NCBI RefSeq assembly: GCF_022539505.1 | Contig: NC_061509.1 | Location: forward strand, 35,220,334 to 35,284,333 | DNA from: Lolium rigidum | Lineage: Eukaryota > Streptophyta > Magnoliopsida > Poales > Poaceae | Direction of reading: 5' to 3' | DNA length: 64,000 bases | In this document: in pieces, positions 43,680 through 54,876 of the stretch | Layout: every line of letters starts with the position of its first letter | How positions within the stretch are numbered: position 1 is the first letter of the stretch | The notes under the pieces: model-generated | The model's database searches: none | What the model was told of the DNA's origin: nothing | Seen by the model: only the letters and a program-made list of their open reading frames with translations | Translations under genes and position numbers: made by a program

Positions 43680-46600
43680 CTTCGGCCGTAACCATGGAGC
43701 ATCTTCATCATTTAACTTGATGCTTGGATCAATGTTCACTCGAAGGGTGGAATTTCATCAAACCGATTATAATCTTCGACATGTCTGTCTTGTCCTCCAC
43801 TCCCACGATGTTTCTTTTTCCGTAAAGAACTATGTGGCGCTTTGGCTCATCGTTTGATGTATTTGTTTCCTTATGTTTCCTTTTTCTTGGTTTGGTAGAC
43901 ATATCCTTCACATAGAAAACCTGGGCCACATCCTTGGCTAGGACGAATGGTTCGTCTCTATACCCAAGATTGTTGAGATCCACTGTTGTCATTCCATACA
44001 ACTTGTCTACCCGAACCCCGCCTCCTGTTTTGTTGACCCATTTGCACCTAAACAAAGGGACCTTAAAAGAAGGTCCATACTCAAGTTCCCATATATCCTC
44101 TATGTAACCATAATATGTGTCATTTGGGCCTTCATTCATTATTGCATCAAAGCGGACACCACTCGTTTTGGTTGGTGCTCTTTTTATCTTGGGCGATCGT
44201 GTAAAATGTATTCCCATTTATCTCGTACCCTTGGAAAGTCACTACGGTCGAAGATGGTGTCCGGGCCGGCAAGTACAACTGATCTTCAATATGTTCGTTA
44301 TTCGGGAGATGTTTTTGCAACCAACCGCCGAAAGTCGACATGTGTTCACATCTAATCCAATCGTTCGACCGCCCGGGTTACGGGAGCGTAGAAAGTTCTT
44401 GTGGTCACCGATATACGGAGCCACCAATGTGGAACTTTGTAGGACTGTGTAGTGTGCTTGAGTCAAAGAAATCCCGTCCCTACATATCATTGATTTCCTT
44501 CCTAGCGTGCCTTTTCCACTTAGTCTCCCTTCATGCCGCGATTCAGGAACACCAATCGGCTTAAGGTCGGGAATAAAGTCAACACGAGAATTCAATGACC
44601 TCCTGCTGTTCCATAGCCCTTGGAGATGCTTCCTTCGGCCTAGCACGGTTATGAACATATTTCTTCAAGACTCCCATGAACCTCTCGAAGGGGAACATAT
44701 TGTGTAGAAACACGGGACCGAGAATGGAAATCTCATCGACCAGGTGAACGAGGAGATGTGTCATAATATTGAAGAAGGATGGTGGGAACACCAGCTCAAA
44801 ACTAACGAGACATTGGACCACATCATTACGCAACCTCGGTAGAATTTCTGGATTTATTACCTTCCGAGAAATTGCATTGAGGAATGCACATAGCTTCACA
44901 ATGGGCGATCGAACATTTTCCGGTAGAAGCCCCCTCAATGCAATCGGAAGCAAGCTGTGTCATTATCACGTGACGGTCATGAGACTTCAAGTTCTGGAAT
45001 GTTTTCTTCTCCATATTTATTATTCCCTTTATATTGGAGGAGAAGCCGGACGGGACCTTGATACCGCTAAGACATTCAAAAAATATTTCCTTCTCTGCTT
45101 TTGTAAGAGCGTAGCTGGATAAATGACGTCCTTTAACTCTCTCATGCAGCTTTTTGGGGTCTTTCCAACGTTGTCTGGTCCTCCCGTGCTTCCGGTGTAT
45201 CTTTTGTCTTCCCGTACACACCCGAGAAAGCCTAGCGAGGTTCACGCAAAGATTCTTCGTCACGTGCATCACATCGATTGAAGAGCGGACCTCTAAGACT
45301 TCCCAATAGGGTAGATCCCAAAATATAGATTTCTTCTTTCACATGGGCGCGTGTCCGGCATCGTCATTCGGAACGGACCGTCCGCCGGGACCCTTTCCAA
45401 ATATTACATCTAGATCCTTGACCATACCAAATATATCAACACCATCACGATGGGGAGGCTTCCTCCGGTGATCAGCCTCACCGTTGTAATGCTTGCCTTT
45501 CTTTCTTACGGGATGGGTAAGCCTAAGAAATCGACGATGCCCCGGGTACACGACCTTCGACCTTTTTCCAAATAATCACCTTCGAGCTCATGTAAACAGT
45601 GTGTGCATGCATTGTATCCCTTGTTTGACTGTCCCGAAATGTTACCAAGAGCAGGCCGGTCATTGATGGTTACGAAAAGCATCGCTCTTAGGTCAAATTC
45701 CTCCTGCTTGTGCTCGTCCCACACACGTACACCTGCTAGGGACCACAGCTGTAGAAGTTCTTCGACTAATGGCTTCAGGTACACATCAATGTCGTTCCCG
45801 GGTTGCTTCGGGCCTTGTATGAGCACCGGCATCATAATGAACTTCCGCTTCATGCACAACCAAGGAGGAAGGTTATATATACAAAGAGTCACGAGGCCAG
45901 GTGCTATGGCTGCAGCTCTGCTCTCCAAAAGGATTCATGCCATCCGTGCCGAGACCAAACCGTAAGTTCCTTGCATCTCGTGCAAAGTTTGGGAACTCTC
46001 TATCGATTTTTCTCCATTGGGAGCCATCAGCAGGGTGCCTCAACATCACGTCTTTCTTACGGTCTTCTTTGTGCCATCGCAACAACCTAGCATGCTCTTT
46101 ATTTACGAACAAGCGTTTCAGCCGTGGTATTATAGGAGCATACCACATAACCTTGGCGGGAACCCTCTTCCCGGGGCGCTCGCCCTCAACATCACCGGGG
46201 TCATCTCGTACGATCTTATACCGCAATGCAGGTGCACACCGGACATGCATCCAAATTCTCGTACTCATCGCGGTAGAGGATGCGGTCATTAATGCATGCA
46301 TGTATCTTTTGCACATCTAATCCTAGAGGGCGGACAATCTTCTTCGCTTCGTACGTACTGGCGGGCAATTCGTTACCCCTTGGAAGCTTCCTCTTAATTA
46401 TTGTCGGCAACTTTCCAAATCCTGAGTCGGTGACACCGTTCTACGCCTTCCATTGCAACAATTCCGAGTGTGCTACCTAGCTTTTTATGGCCATCTTCGC
46501 AAGTTGGGTATAACAATTTGTTGTGATCTTCTATCATCTTGTCGAAGGCCAACCTTTCCTTTTCAGTTTCACATTCTCTCCTTGCATCAGCAATGGCCCG

Positions 46601-46983
46601 GCCAAGATCATCATCAGCAGGCTCATTTGGTGCCTCTTGATCTTCTACTTCATTGTCTTCATTGCCTTCTGCAGTATCATCATATTCAGGGAAATTGGGA
46701 TAACCGTCATCATCCTCTTCCTCTTCGTCATTGTCTTCCATCATAACCCCTATTTCTCCGTGCTTGGTCCAACAATAGTAACTGGGCATGAAACCGGATC
46801 GCGAAGGTGGCTGTGAATGAGACTCGAGCGAGCGTAATTTACGGTATTCTTGCAGTCCACACATGGACAATACATGAAGCCACCATGTTTGTTTGCCTCC
46901 GCCACGGCCATAAAATTATCCAGGCCCGCGGTGAACTCGTCAAACCGTCGGTCAATGTACATCCATTGCCGATTCATCCGCAT
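43680..46983 (-). pseudogene. CACTA-1 TNP2-type transposase, frameshifted
   Basis: This would be the enzyme that cuts the element ends. Pieces in order: transposase-associated zinc domain (MRMNRQWMYIDRRFDEF, then CPCVDC); an acidic linker; the Transposase_21 region (RRKIDREF-like, FGLGTDGMNPFGE, GNDIDVYLKPLVEELLQLW, NACTHCLHELEGDY); the DUF4218 region (LPPENVR-like, FNIMTHLLVHLVDEI, HNMFPFERFMG); and the C-terminal DUF4216 region (FRCKWV, YRDEPFVLAKDVAQVFYVKD). Frames change near 46810, 46440, 45895, 45530, 45280, 44940, 44600 and 44220. An in-frame TGA occurs at 45339, where a Trp codon is expected. The copy is inactive. Confidence 0.88.
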
Positions 46984-47262
46984 GATATAATTAAGCTGAT
47001 CAAAACCATTACGGAACATCACGATGTATATATACACATGCATTTTATCAATTGCGGATGAAAAGGATAAAGTTGTTAACCTCGATGAAGAAGAAAAAAG
47101 CAAGTTAAGTGTGGCTTGATTTGTGTAAACTCAAGTGGCAAATCCTCTTAAGCATTTCATCAAACACCTCTTGTGCATGTGAAGAAGAGAGGAGAGCAAT
47201 ACACCCTCTTGTGAAGATAGTGAAAAAATGGCTAAGTGTGGCTCACACTTGGGCAGGGGCAA

Positions 47263-47274
47263 GGTTATATAGCC
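47263..47274 (-). promoter_or_regulatory. TATA box of the CACTA-1 transposase gene
   Basis: The minus strand reads ggctatataacc. It lies just inside the right subterminal array (from 47282) and upstream of the transposase. Confidence 0.65.
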
Positions 47275-47281
47275 AGAGGGG

Positions 47282-47534
47282 GCCTTTGGACCCGGTTTGT
47301 CATACAAACCGGGACTAAAGGGTTCCCCAGGCTGACACGGCCTGGCGCGCCCTGCGGGTGGACCTTTGGACCCGGTTTGTCATACAAACCGGGTCCAAAG
47401 GCCGCTACAGGACAGGCGCCAGCGGGTGGGGTCGTCCTGGGCAGAAACGAACCGGGTCCAATGGGGGCATTGGACCCGGTTTGGTTCAGCAGTGGGTCAT
47501 TTGCTTGGGTCCAAAGGCCTCTTCTCCACTAGTG
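47282..47534. repeat. CACTA-1 right subterminal and terminal repeats
   Basis: Contains at least three inverted pairs, such as tttggacccggtttgtcat with caaaccgggactaaag, then the end ttctccactagtg. Confidence 0.88.
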
Positions 47535-47537
47535 ATT

Positions 47538-48738
47538 AGGATGCGTGGTTATTTAGTGAAAGAGATGCATGGCACATTTTCTACATGAAATAGGAGGTAA
47601 CTTCCTTTTTTATCCTCTAAGTAATCTCATATATCAAACGAATCTCGAAAAGATAAAAAAGTATAGTGTTGGAGCAAATACAAGACAACATAATTTTTCA
47701 GATATTCTTATGCAAATGAATATAAACATCAACCATTACAAACAGTAATATCTCTCAGTTTGCAACAGATTTACCAATGCTCATATAATGTATAATATGT
47801 CTCAATGTGTGTTAATCATCGAAGTAGGATGAACTGATAAGTAGGCGTGAGTGGAGGGACTGGCACATTTTTTGCATGAACGGAAGTTAATCTTCTTGAT
47901 GTACTCGCTCCTTCTATATAATCAAACACATGTTTTTGTCTTTGCTCCTACTACAGGAATGAGATGAATCTCCCAATGAAAAAGTGTAGTGTTACTTTTG
48001 GGACGTTGGAGGAAACCCAAGCAAGTACTAGTCTATGCGCTATAGATAGTTCACTTGTTCACGGTTAGATTTGCGCCTATGCGCGTAAAAATATAGGTTT
48101 ACTCATTATGATATCTCACTTAAAGGTGTTGATCTGATGTTATGTTGCTTTACTGCACCATTTTATATGTCTGAAGGAAAATGTCTCGCAACTTTTATTG
48201 TACTCAGGCTATAGTCTTCCACTACGGATCAATAAGCTTGATTGCTGAGCCTTGCCGGTAGGCACAAATCCATAGCATGTTGCTTGACATGGAGGCTGGC
48301 GCGCTGCTCTCCTATGGTCCCAACCCGAAGGAGGCATTGTGGCTACCCCGTGAGGATGCCCGAACCAATTTCTGGAGTAGCTGGGACCAGGCAGATATTA
48401 TATAAGTGTCAGTGAAGTTCTGCTTGAGTTCTTGACTGACATTGACTCGGGTGGAGGATGATGTTGTCATGAAATTGTGGAGCCCTACCCTTAAGCCCCT
48501 CCTAGTCACCCTTGGAGATCACGGGTTAAAGTTGTATGCGAGGGTTTGTTTTCAGAAACTTTTACAATACATTGTCTGATCAAATGGCCTTCTCATTGCC
48601 GACTGTTCTCGTTGTGTTTAAATCAATACTTCACTTTGTAATTGCTTTTCTTTCGAGTCTTGGGGACACCCATGCTGCGATAAATACTAGATGGAGAGGT
48701 GTTGTAGAAACACTGGTGGATCTAAGATAGGGAAGTTG
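47538..48738. other. Non-coding region between the two CACTA elements
   Basis: About 1.2 kb. The start (47538-47557) repeats a phrase found at 35019-35038 left of CACTA-1. 48240-48730 has moderate GC content and short broken frames, possibly an old gene remnant that I cannot identify. Confidence 0.5.
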
Positions 48739-48952
48739 CACTGGTGGAAAAGGGGCCTTTGGTCGCGGTTCGCAACTGCCATTAGTCGCGGTTGCGCAAC
48801 CGCGACCAAATTAGCGCGACTAAAGGCCCCCCCCCCTTTAGTCGCGGTTGCTTACGAACCGCGACTAAAGGCCCGTCCACGTGGGCGCCAGGCGACCGTC
48901 GGGGCGGAGGACCTTTAGTCGCGGTTCTTCTGGCCAACCGCGACTAAAGGCC
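48739..48952. repeat. CACTA-2 left terminal and subterminal repeats
   Basis: Three inverted pairs of the ggtcgcggttcgc / tttagtcgcggttg type follow the CACTA end. Confidence 0.87.
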
Positions 48953-49289
48953 GCCGCAGGTTTAGGGTTTTAGGCCCCCTAAACCTGCCCCCCTAAACAT
49001 ATTTTCTATTTAATTTGTATATTGTTTTATTTCTTTTGTGCTTTATTGTAATTTTGAAGGAGTTTCACATATTCTACGGTACTACATATATACATGCATA
49101 TGAATGTACAATTTCAAACAAATTTGAAATTAGAACCAAAAAGAATTCAAGAGGAATATACAATATATATTCAATATAATATCATCGGATGACCATATAC
49201 AAGTTTGAACAAGTTTCCATACATAATTTAATGCATGTATAGTTCTACGTCCTCGCAATGGTGTTCTCCTTTAGGATCGAGGACTTCCC

Positions 49290-50357
49290 TCCTGAACCAT
49301 CCAGCTAGTTCCTCTTGAAGTGGTCGGAAGCGAGCTTCGGACTAAGCATCATCCGGAGGTTATTCCTCTGAGCATTGAGATCACTCGGAACGCGCTCAGA
49401 GGTGTATCTCCGGATCATCTCACAGACATAGTATCCACAGAGATTGGTTCCCGGTGGCTGCATATCGCTACCATTCTTAGCCTTTGACCGCATGAAATTT
49501 AGCTCTTTTTTGAATTCACCGACCTTTGTATCTGCGAACCGTCTCCAAACCCTACGAGGCAAAGAAAATTAAATGAACAAGAGAGTTATTAGTTAATTAC
49601 TTGAAGGTTAATTAGGAAATGAACGAAATAGGCCGATCGATATAGAGCGCAAATGAATGAAAACAATTACTTTTGAATCATTTGTCTCATGTCGGCCCAC
49701 TCCGCCTTATCCATATTCAGAGAGTCGTGGACGATACATTCTGATTTGTCAACTTTAATTACTAGCAGAATCCGGTGGAACACTACGGACACGATACATG
49801 CACGATACGTCATGCATAACTCATCGATTAGCCGGCCACATACCATGCATGGAGTAAACAAAAGAGAATGTGCTCAAGACATAAACACTCACCCAAAATG
49901 GTAAGGAAATAGAATATCACTTTTGAGTTCCTGCTTTTCAAGAAACCGCCACAGGTCTTTCTCCACGTCGGCGGGGTGATGCTTTAACGTATATCCATTA
50001 ACGATATGTGGGTCAATGAACCCAACATCATGGATGCTCCTTACTCTGCATTCCTTAATCTTCAATCTGCATGTATAATAGCGGACACAACAATATAGTT
50101 AGGACATATATATATATATATATATATAGTGCGAGCAATATGAACGAGATGGGGTAGAAATAAATCACTTACAGAACGTAGCAACTGATGATAGATTTGT
50201 CGAGCTCGTGCAGATTGAAAAGCTGGAACAATTCACTCAGATGAATTTGTACAGAGTATTGTTTGAAGTGATGCTCATATCCAACTTCCGCAAAAATATA
50301 ATCTTTGGCGTTTTTATGTTTTATGTAACCCTTGTACCAGTTCAGAAGACCTTTCAT
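49290..50357 (-). pseudogene. CACTA-2 second gene, Ulp1-like C48 protease part
   Basis: Exons at about 50357-50170, 50065-49900, 49870-49680 and 49562-49305 read leftward. Visible are LSELFQLFNLHELDKSIIS, VGFIDPHIVNGYTLKHHP, SVVFHRILLVIKVDKSE (catalytic His), CIVHDSLN (catalytic Asp) and QPPGTNLCGYYVCEMIRR (Gln and catalytic Cys). The Trp usually following the His is Arg here. The order and spacing match the CACTA-1 copy, although the sequences are well diverged. Stops near 49820 and frame changes suggest it is not functional. Confidence 0.75.
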
Positions 50358-52706
50358 TTGTGGAGGTAGATCCTCTTCCTGGCAGGCTCGACGAGAGGCC
50401 CATTCTTCACATATGTAAGTACTACCTCCTTCACTGGCGCCTCATCAAGGCCTAACAGTTCACGAAGAGTAATACCTAAGTTGGCCGCTTGTTCTCTGGC
50501 ACTCGTTACAGTTAATCCCTGTGTTGTCGCAGCTTCTATGATTTCGGGGGCATCCGGACCGGCGGCTGTCACTATAAGCGGGACAATCGATTGTTTACTT
50601 TGTTCCCCGAGCTAGGCAACAACTCGTTTCCCGCTTTGTGCACTTTGTAATTCCGCTTTATCGGCCTCCTCTTTCTTCTCCTTGAATATGCGTGCCTGAT
50701 TCTTTAGTTCACGTGCATAGTCGTCGAGCGGATTCTTCGCGGCTTGGGACGGTGTGTTCAAAAATGACTTAGCCCACTTCTTTTGCTCATCAGAAAATAC
50801 TGGCTTGGGCTCGGGCTCTCTTTTCTTCTTGCAGCCCGCCTTCCATTTCTCTAAATCAGTAGTCGCGGCCGCCTCGACTTCCTCGGCACTACGTTCCCAA
50901 GGCCTCATGGGGAGAGGCTTCAGTGATGGCTCCGGTACCTTTGTTTTCTTAGGTACGTAAGGGTCCGGGTTAATAATCCAGGACTGCTGCTTCTCGCTTC
51001 TTCGCCGGAGGTGGATTGGGGGCGGCGTACGCTTACCCGCCCGGGGCGGACTAGGGGGCGGCGGCTGCTTACCCGCCGGAGGTGAATTGGGGGGCGGCGT
51101 CGGCTGACGTGAAGGAGGTGTAGGTGAAGCACCACCACCACCGCCGCCACCGCCGCCACCACCACCACCGTAGGGGGGTGGACTTGTTGGCGCCTCGCCT
51201 GGAAACTTGATAAACTTTTTCTGCCATAGAATGAACTGGCGCTTGACATCTCCAAGTCTTGTCGCCCCTTCAGGTGTAGCAATGTCAATGTCCGGGTCCT
51301 CAAACCCTTGGACTATGTCCTCCACCGTGACACGAGCATAGCCATCTTGAATGGGGTTGTTGTGGTGGAGTGCTCCGAGTGGTAAAGCATCGCCGATGGC
51401 TACCTTCATGGACATGTTCCCGATAGGATAATACGAGATGACATGCTTTCATCTCCTTTATATCGTCCACGGGGTAGCGAGGAGGCTCCGGTGCAGTAAT
51501 TTTGACCACCGGAGGCTCCGGTGCAGTGAATTTCGATCGTCGGTGCACCGGCCGGTGGGGCCTCCGTGGAAGCCACGGCTGCTTCTCCGCTGCTGGCTTC
51601 CGAGATCCAATGGATGATCTTCATGCTTGCGCCCGAGCTGCATCTCTTTCGGCTACTAGTACACTCACGGTTTTCTTCATGACATCCATTTCCGATGCCA
51701 ACCGCGCCACAACATCTGCTTCCCGATCCATCTTTCTCTTACGGCTTGTGTAACCGTACGGGTCATCGTTCTGGGGGAACCCTACTTTCCACGGAATGTG
51801 CCCCATGCCTCGTACACGTCCTCCGTGTTCAGGATTCCCGAGGGCTTTTGTCAGGGCGTCGTTCTCTCTGTTGAACTTGATCCTCCCATCTTGAGCATCC
51901 CTCATTGCCTCAATAAGCTTTTGGGTGGGTTTAATTATTTTGCCCTGGTAAACACACTCCCCTGTCTCCAGGTTCAGCGATCCCCCATGCCCGTACCACC
52001 AGCTTTTGGCCCTTGGATCCCATCCCTCCGTACCTGGACGGATTCCTCGCGCCCTCAGCTCGTTCTCCCTCTTCTCCCACCTAGGCAGCCAAAAGCGATA
52101 CCCTCCTGGCCCCATAATATGATTGTACTCCTTCTTGGCCGCATTTTCCTTATTTTTTTCGATATTTGACGGAACTGCTCCGATTTCTTTTGCTTCACAA
52201 ATTCTGGCCAATCATGTTGCAGTTTCTCATATTGTCCTTTGAAATCCGGAGTCTTGCCCTTCTTGACAAAGTCATGGGCTAGATTTTGCTTGTATTTCCG
52301 GAATGCGTCGGACATCTTAGAAAGAGCGAACTGTTTGACTAGCTTGCACCTCTCCTTGTTTTCCTCAATCTTGTTACCCTCCTCATCGTATTTGCGGTAT
52401 TCCGGAGGTAGAACGAAATGTTCCATAAGCTTGTTGAAGCAATCTTTTTTTGTTCTCTTATCGACAAAAGTGAAACCAAGACGTGCCTTCTTTGGCTCAT
52501 TCCACTCCTGGACGGTGATCGAGACGTTGTCTCTAACAACGGATCCGCATTGGCTGATAAACTTGGTGGCGTTCTTGCGGGGCTCCAGCGGCCTGCCGGT
52601 TGCTTCCTCGACAACCTCGATGGTGCATGTTTCTCCTGGTTTCATCGCCTTGGTTGCGCCACGCTTTGACGACGTACTCGATTGTTTCGACGATCCGGCC
52701 GAGGGC
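50354..52706 (-). pseudogene. CACTA-2 second gene, Ptta/En-Spm part and Pro-rich linker
   Basis: Read right to left: NATKFISQCGSVVRDNVSIT; KKGKTPDFKGQYEKLQHDWP; the plant En/Spm domain with MGPGGYRFWLPRWEKRE and WWYGHGGSLNLETGECVY; NDALTKALGNPEHGGRVRG; a coiled coil; then from 51415 a frame with VTVEDIVQGFEDPDIDI, a Gly/Pro-rich linker (51180-50990) and a Lys/Glu-rich helix. The first frameshift lies in an A/T homopolymer near 52150-52160. Further shifts occur near 51620 and 51440, and stops near 50610 and 50365. It corresponds segment by segment to the CACTA-1 gene. Confidence 0.78.
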
Positions 52707-52770
52707 TAAAATAAGAAAGAGAGTCGCGCGCGTTAGTACACACATATTTATTCAAATCGGTTAGTTTGTA

Positions 52771-53037
52771 TCACCGGAGGCTCAATGTATATATATACCT
52801 CGGCGCGGAGGTGGTTGCTACTTCCAATTGAAGATCGTCGTTTATCGACGTTTCTTCGACATCATCTTGCTGACGGCGCCCTTCATCTTCACCCTCAAGG
52901 TTCAGATAAGAAGAGATATCATCTTCTTCTTGTCCGGTCGGCACATATAGAATATCGCCATTTATGATGCCGAACATATGGTCTTCAAGGTCCGGATCAT
53001 AGTTGTCCATAATCGGGTCAGCTCTATGGTCCGCCAT
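52771..53037 (-). CDS. CACTA-2 second gene, first coding exon
   Basis: The ATG at 53037 gives MADHRADPIMDNYDPDLEDH, then an acidic stretch ending near 52800 at a gt-containing splice-donor-like site (aggtatatata). It is the acidic N-terminus seen also in CACTA-1, though the sequences differ. The next exon starts near 52706. Confidence 0.5.
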   Translation of the reverse strand: MADHRADPIMDNYDPDLEDHMFGIINGDILYVPTGQEEDDISSYLNLEGEDEGRRQQDDVEETSINDDLQLEVATTSAPRYIYTLSLR

Positions 53038-53099
53038 ATGTCAGTCCTGAAAACATGTAGTCAAAACAAATTAATTGTGTATATGCATTATCACATCTC

Positions 53100-53560
53100 T
53101 TCTACATATAAAGAGAGAGGGCGACGAGGGAGGCGAGAGGGGGGACGCAGTGACCGCGTGACCGAGAGACCGGTGGCGGTGGCGAAAAGGCGGTGGCGAA
53201 AGGGCGGTGGCGGTGCCGAGGACACATAACCCTCGCCGCCCCCTCTCGATCCCAAAAAAACACCGCGCGTATACGGAGGGGGCGACGAGCGCTGCCCCCT
53301 CCGTATACGCGCGACGCCCTTCTCTCTGGCCGGCGGCGCGGCGCCCCTTCTCTTGGCCGGCGGCGTGGCGCCCCTTCTCTCTCGTGTACACTGACTCGCG
53401 GCGGCGCGGCGCCTGTGAGAGGCGGCGGCTGCAGCGAGGGCGGCGACGTACGGGGCGCGGCGGTTGCATTGAGGCGACGTTGTTCAGCGCGTCGGCGGTG
53501 ATTAAATTTTTTGTTAAGTTAATTAAAAAAAGATGAGAAAGGGGGGGCCGGGGGCGGCGC
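53100..53560. other. GC-rich leader-like region of the CACTA-2 second gene, with strong hairpin
   Basis: No believable ORF. A perfect 20-bp inverted repeat (53264-53283 and 53294-53313) with a 10-nt loop lies here. gcgccccttctct units repeat at 53320-53385. Confidence 0.7.
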
Positions 53561-53885
53561 CGCATGTACTAAGTCACATAATACACATAATTAGTCACAT
53601 AATACACCGTTTAGTCACATAATCGACGGCGATTAAATTTTTTGTCAAGTTAATTAAAAAAACTTAGTTACAAATTAGTCACATAATACACGTTTACAAT
53701 TTAATTAAGTTACATTTTTAATTAAAAAACTTAGTTACAAATTAAGTTACAATTTAATTAGTCAATTAATTAGTTAAATTTTTAAGTCAAATTTTTTAAA
53801 CTTATTTAAAAACAACTTAATTAGTTACAAATTTACACTTTAATTAGTTAAATTTTAATTAGTTAAAAAAACAAAAAAAAAAAAA
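53561..53885. repeat. AT-rich region in CACTA-2
   Basis: Many ttagtcacataata and aattagttacaaatt repeats, ending in a poly-A run. It is placed like the AT-rich block 39880-40560 of CACTA-1. Confidence 0.7.
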
Positions 53886-54357
53886 CGGCCGGGAGATCCT
53901 CTGCTCTCTCTCTCCTCTCTTTCCTCTCTCTCTTCCCGCGGCGGCGCGCGCGCGGCCAGTTAGTGCGCGGCGCCCGCGCGCATGGTGCCGAACGGCGCGC
54001 GCGGCGAACGGCGGCGGTTGCGGGCGCGCGCGCGGTGGACGCGGCGGCGGCGGTGCTGCGCGCGCGTGTGCATGGCGGCGGCGGCGCGCGGTGTCTTCGG
54101 TCGCGGCGGCGGCGCGCGTTGTCTTCGGTCGCGGCGGCGGCGGCGCGGCGGTTACGTACTCGTCGCGGCGGTGGTCGGCGGCGGGCGAGGGCGGCGACGG
54201 TCGGCGGTCTTCGGCGTGAGCGGCGTGAGGCGCGGCGGTGGCGGTCTTCGGCGTGAGCGCGCGGCGATGGTCGGCGGCGGGCGAGGGCAGCCTGACGGCG
54301 CGGCAGAGACGAGCGGACGCGACGAGGAGAAGAAGAACTGGCGCGACCGCCGCGCCA
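53886..54357. other. GC-rich region of CACTA-2 downstream of the internal TATA
   Basis: Dominated by gcggcg repeats with overlapping frames on the plus strand. It is equivalent in position to 40560-40980 of CACTA-1. No credible gene. Confidence 0.65.
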
Positions 54358-54366
54358 GTATTTATA
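54358..54366 (-). promoter_or_regulatory. Leftward TATA box beside the internal array of CACTA-2
   Basis: The minus strand reads ctataaata, a near-perfect plant TATA, about 7 bp from the internal array. It would drive leftward transcription towards the Ptta-Ulp1 gene. Confidence 0.65.
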
Positions 54367-54371
54367 GCCCC

Positions 54372-54520
54372 CCCTTTAGTCGCGGTTGGGGAGGCAACCC
54401 GCGACTAAAGGGTACCCTTAGACCAACCGCGACTAAAGGGTATTTCGGCGGGTTTTTTCAGTTCCCGCGCGCAGCCACCTTTAGTCGCGGTTGGCCTGGC
54501 TAACCGCGACTAAAGGTATT
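54372..54520. repeat. Internal array of subterminal-type repeats in CACTA-2
   Basis: Contains tttagtcgcggttgg with caacccgcgactaaagg, a lone accgcgactaaaggg and a final inverted pair at 54480-54517. It uses the CACTA-2 spelling of the motif. Confidence 0.87.
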
Positions 54521-54540
54521 TTTGAAAATACTTTTCTTTT

Positions 54541-54872
54541 TCAAAATCAGAAAAATAAAACTAATTCAATTCAAATTCTTAAAAATACAAATAATATATC
54601 AAAAAAATCAGAAAAATAAAACTAATTCAATTCAAATTCTTAAAAATACAAATAATATATCAAAAAAATCAGAAAAATAAAACTAATTCAATTCAAATTC
54701 TTAAAAATACAAATAATATATCAAAAAAATCATAAAAATAAAACTAATTCAATTCAAATTCTTAAAAATACAAATAATATATCAAAAAAATCAGAAAAAT
54801 AAAACTAATTCAATTCAAATTCTTAAAAATACAAATAATATATCAAAAAAATCAGAAAAATAATATATCAAA
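54541..54872. repeat. 61-bp tandem repeat in CACTA-2
   Basis: Copies start at 54548, 54609, 54670, 54731 and 54792, with a partial copy at 54853. The copies are nearly identical (one cat for cag). The sequence is AT-rich and has no ORF. Confidence 0.92.
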
Positions 54873-54876
54873 AAAT

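Larger units (their letters stand above)
35059..47534 (-). mobile_element. CACTA-1: complete-ended En/Spm-type DNA transposon (12.5 kb)
   Basis: Ends are cactagtggaaaa at the left and ttctccactagtg at the right, flanked by the 3-bp duplication att (35056-35058, 47535-47537). Subterminal arrays of tttagtcccggtt / aaccgggactaaag and tttggacccggtttg motifs lie inside both ends. Genes, right to left: TNP2-type transposase (46983-43680), accessory gene (43002-42473), AP2-like ORF (plus strand, 42026), small intact ORF (39878-39450) and Ptta-Ulp1 gene (39237-35501). Both main genes are interrupted by frameshifts. The ends look competent for mobilisation by an active relative. Confidence 0.93.

Noticed and set aside
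54541..54872. Regular repeats considered as a CRISPR-like array
   Set aside because: Units are head-to-tail with no unique spacers, in a plant transposon.
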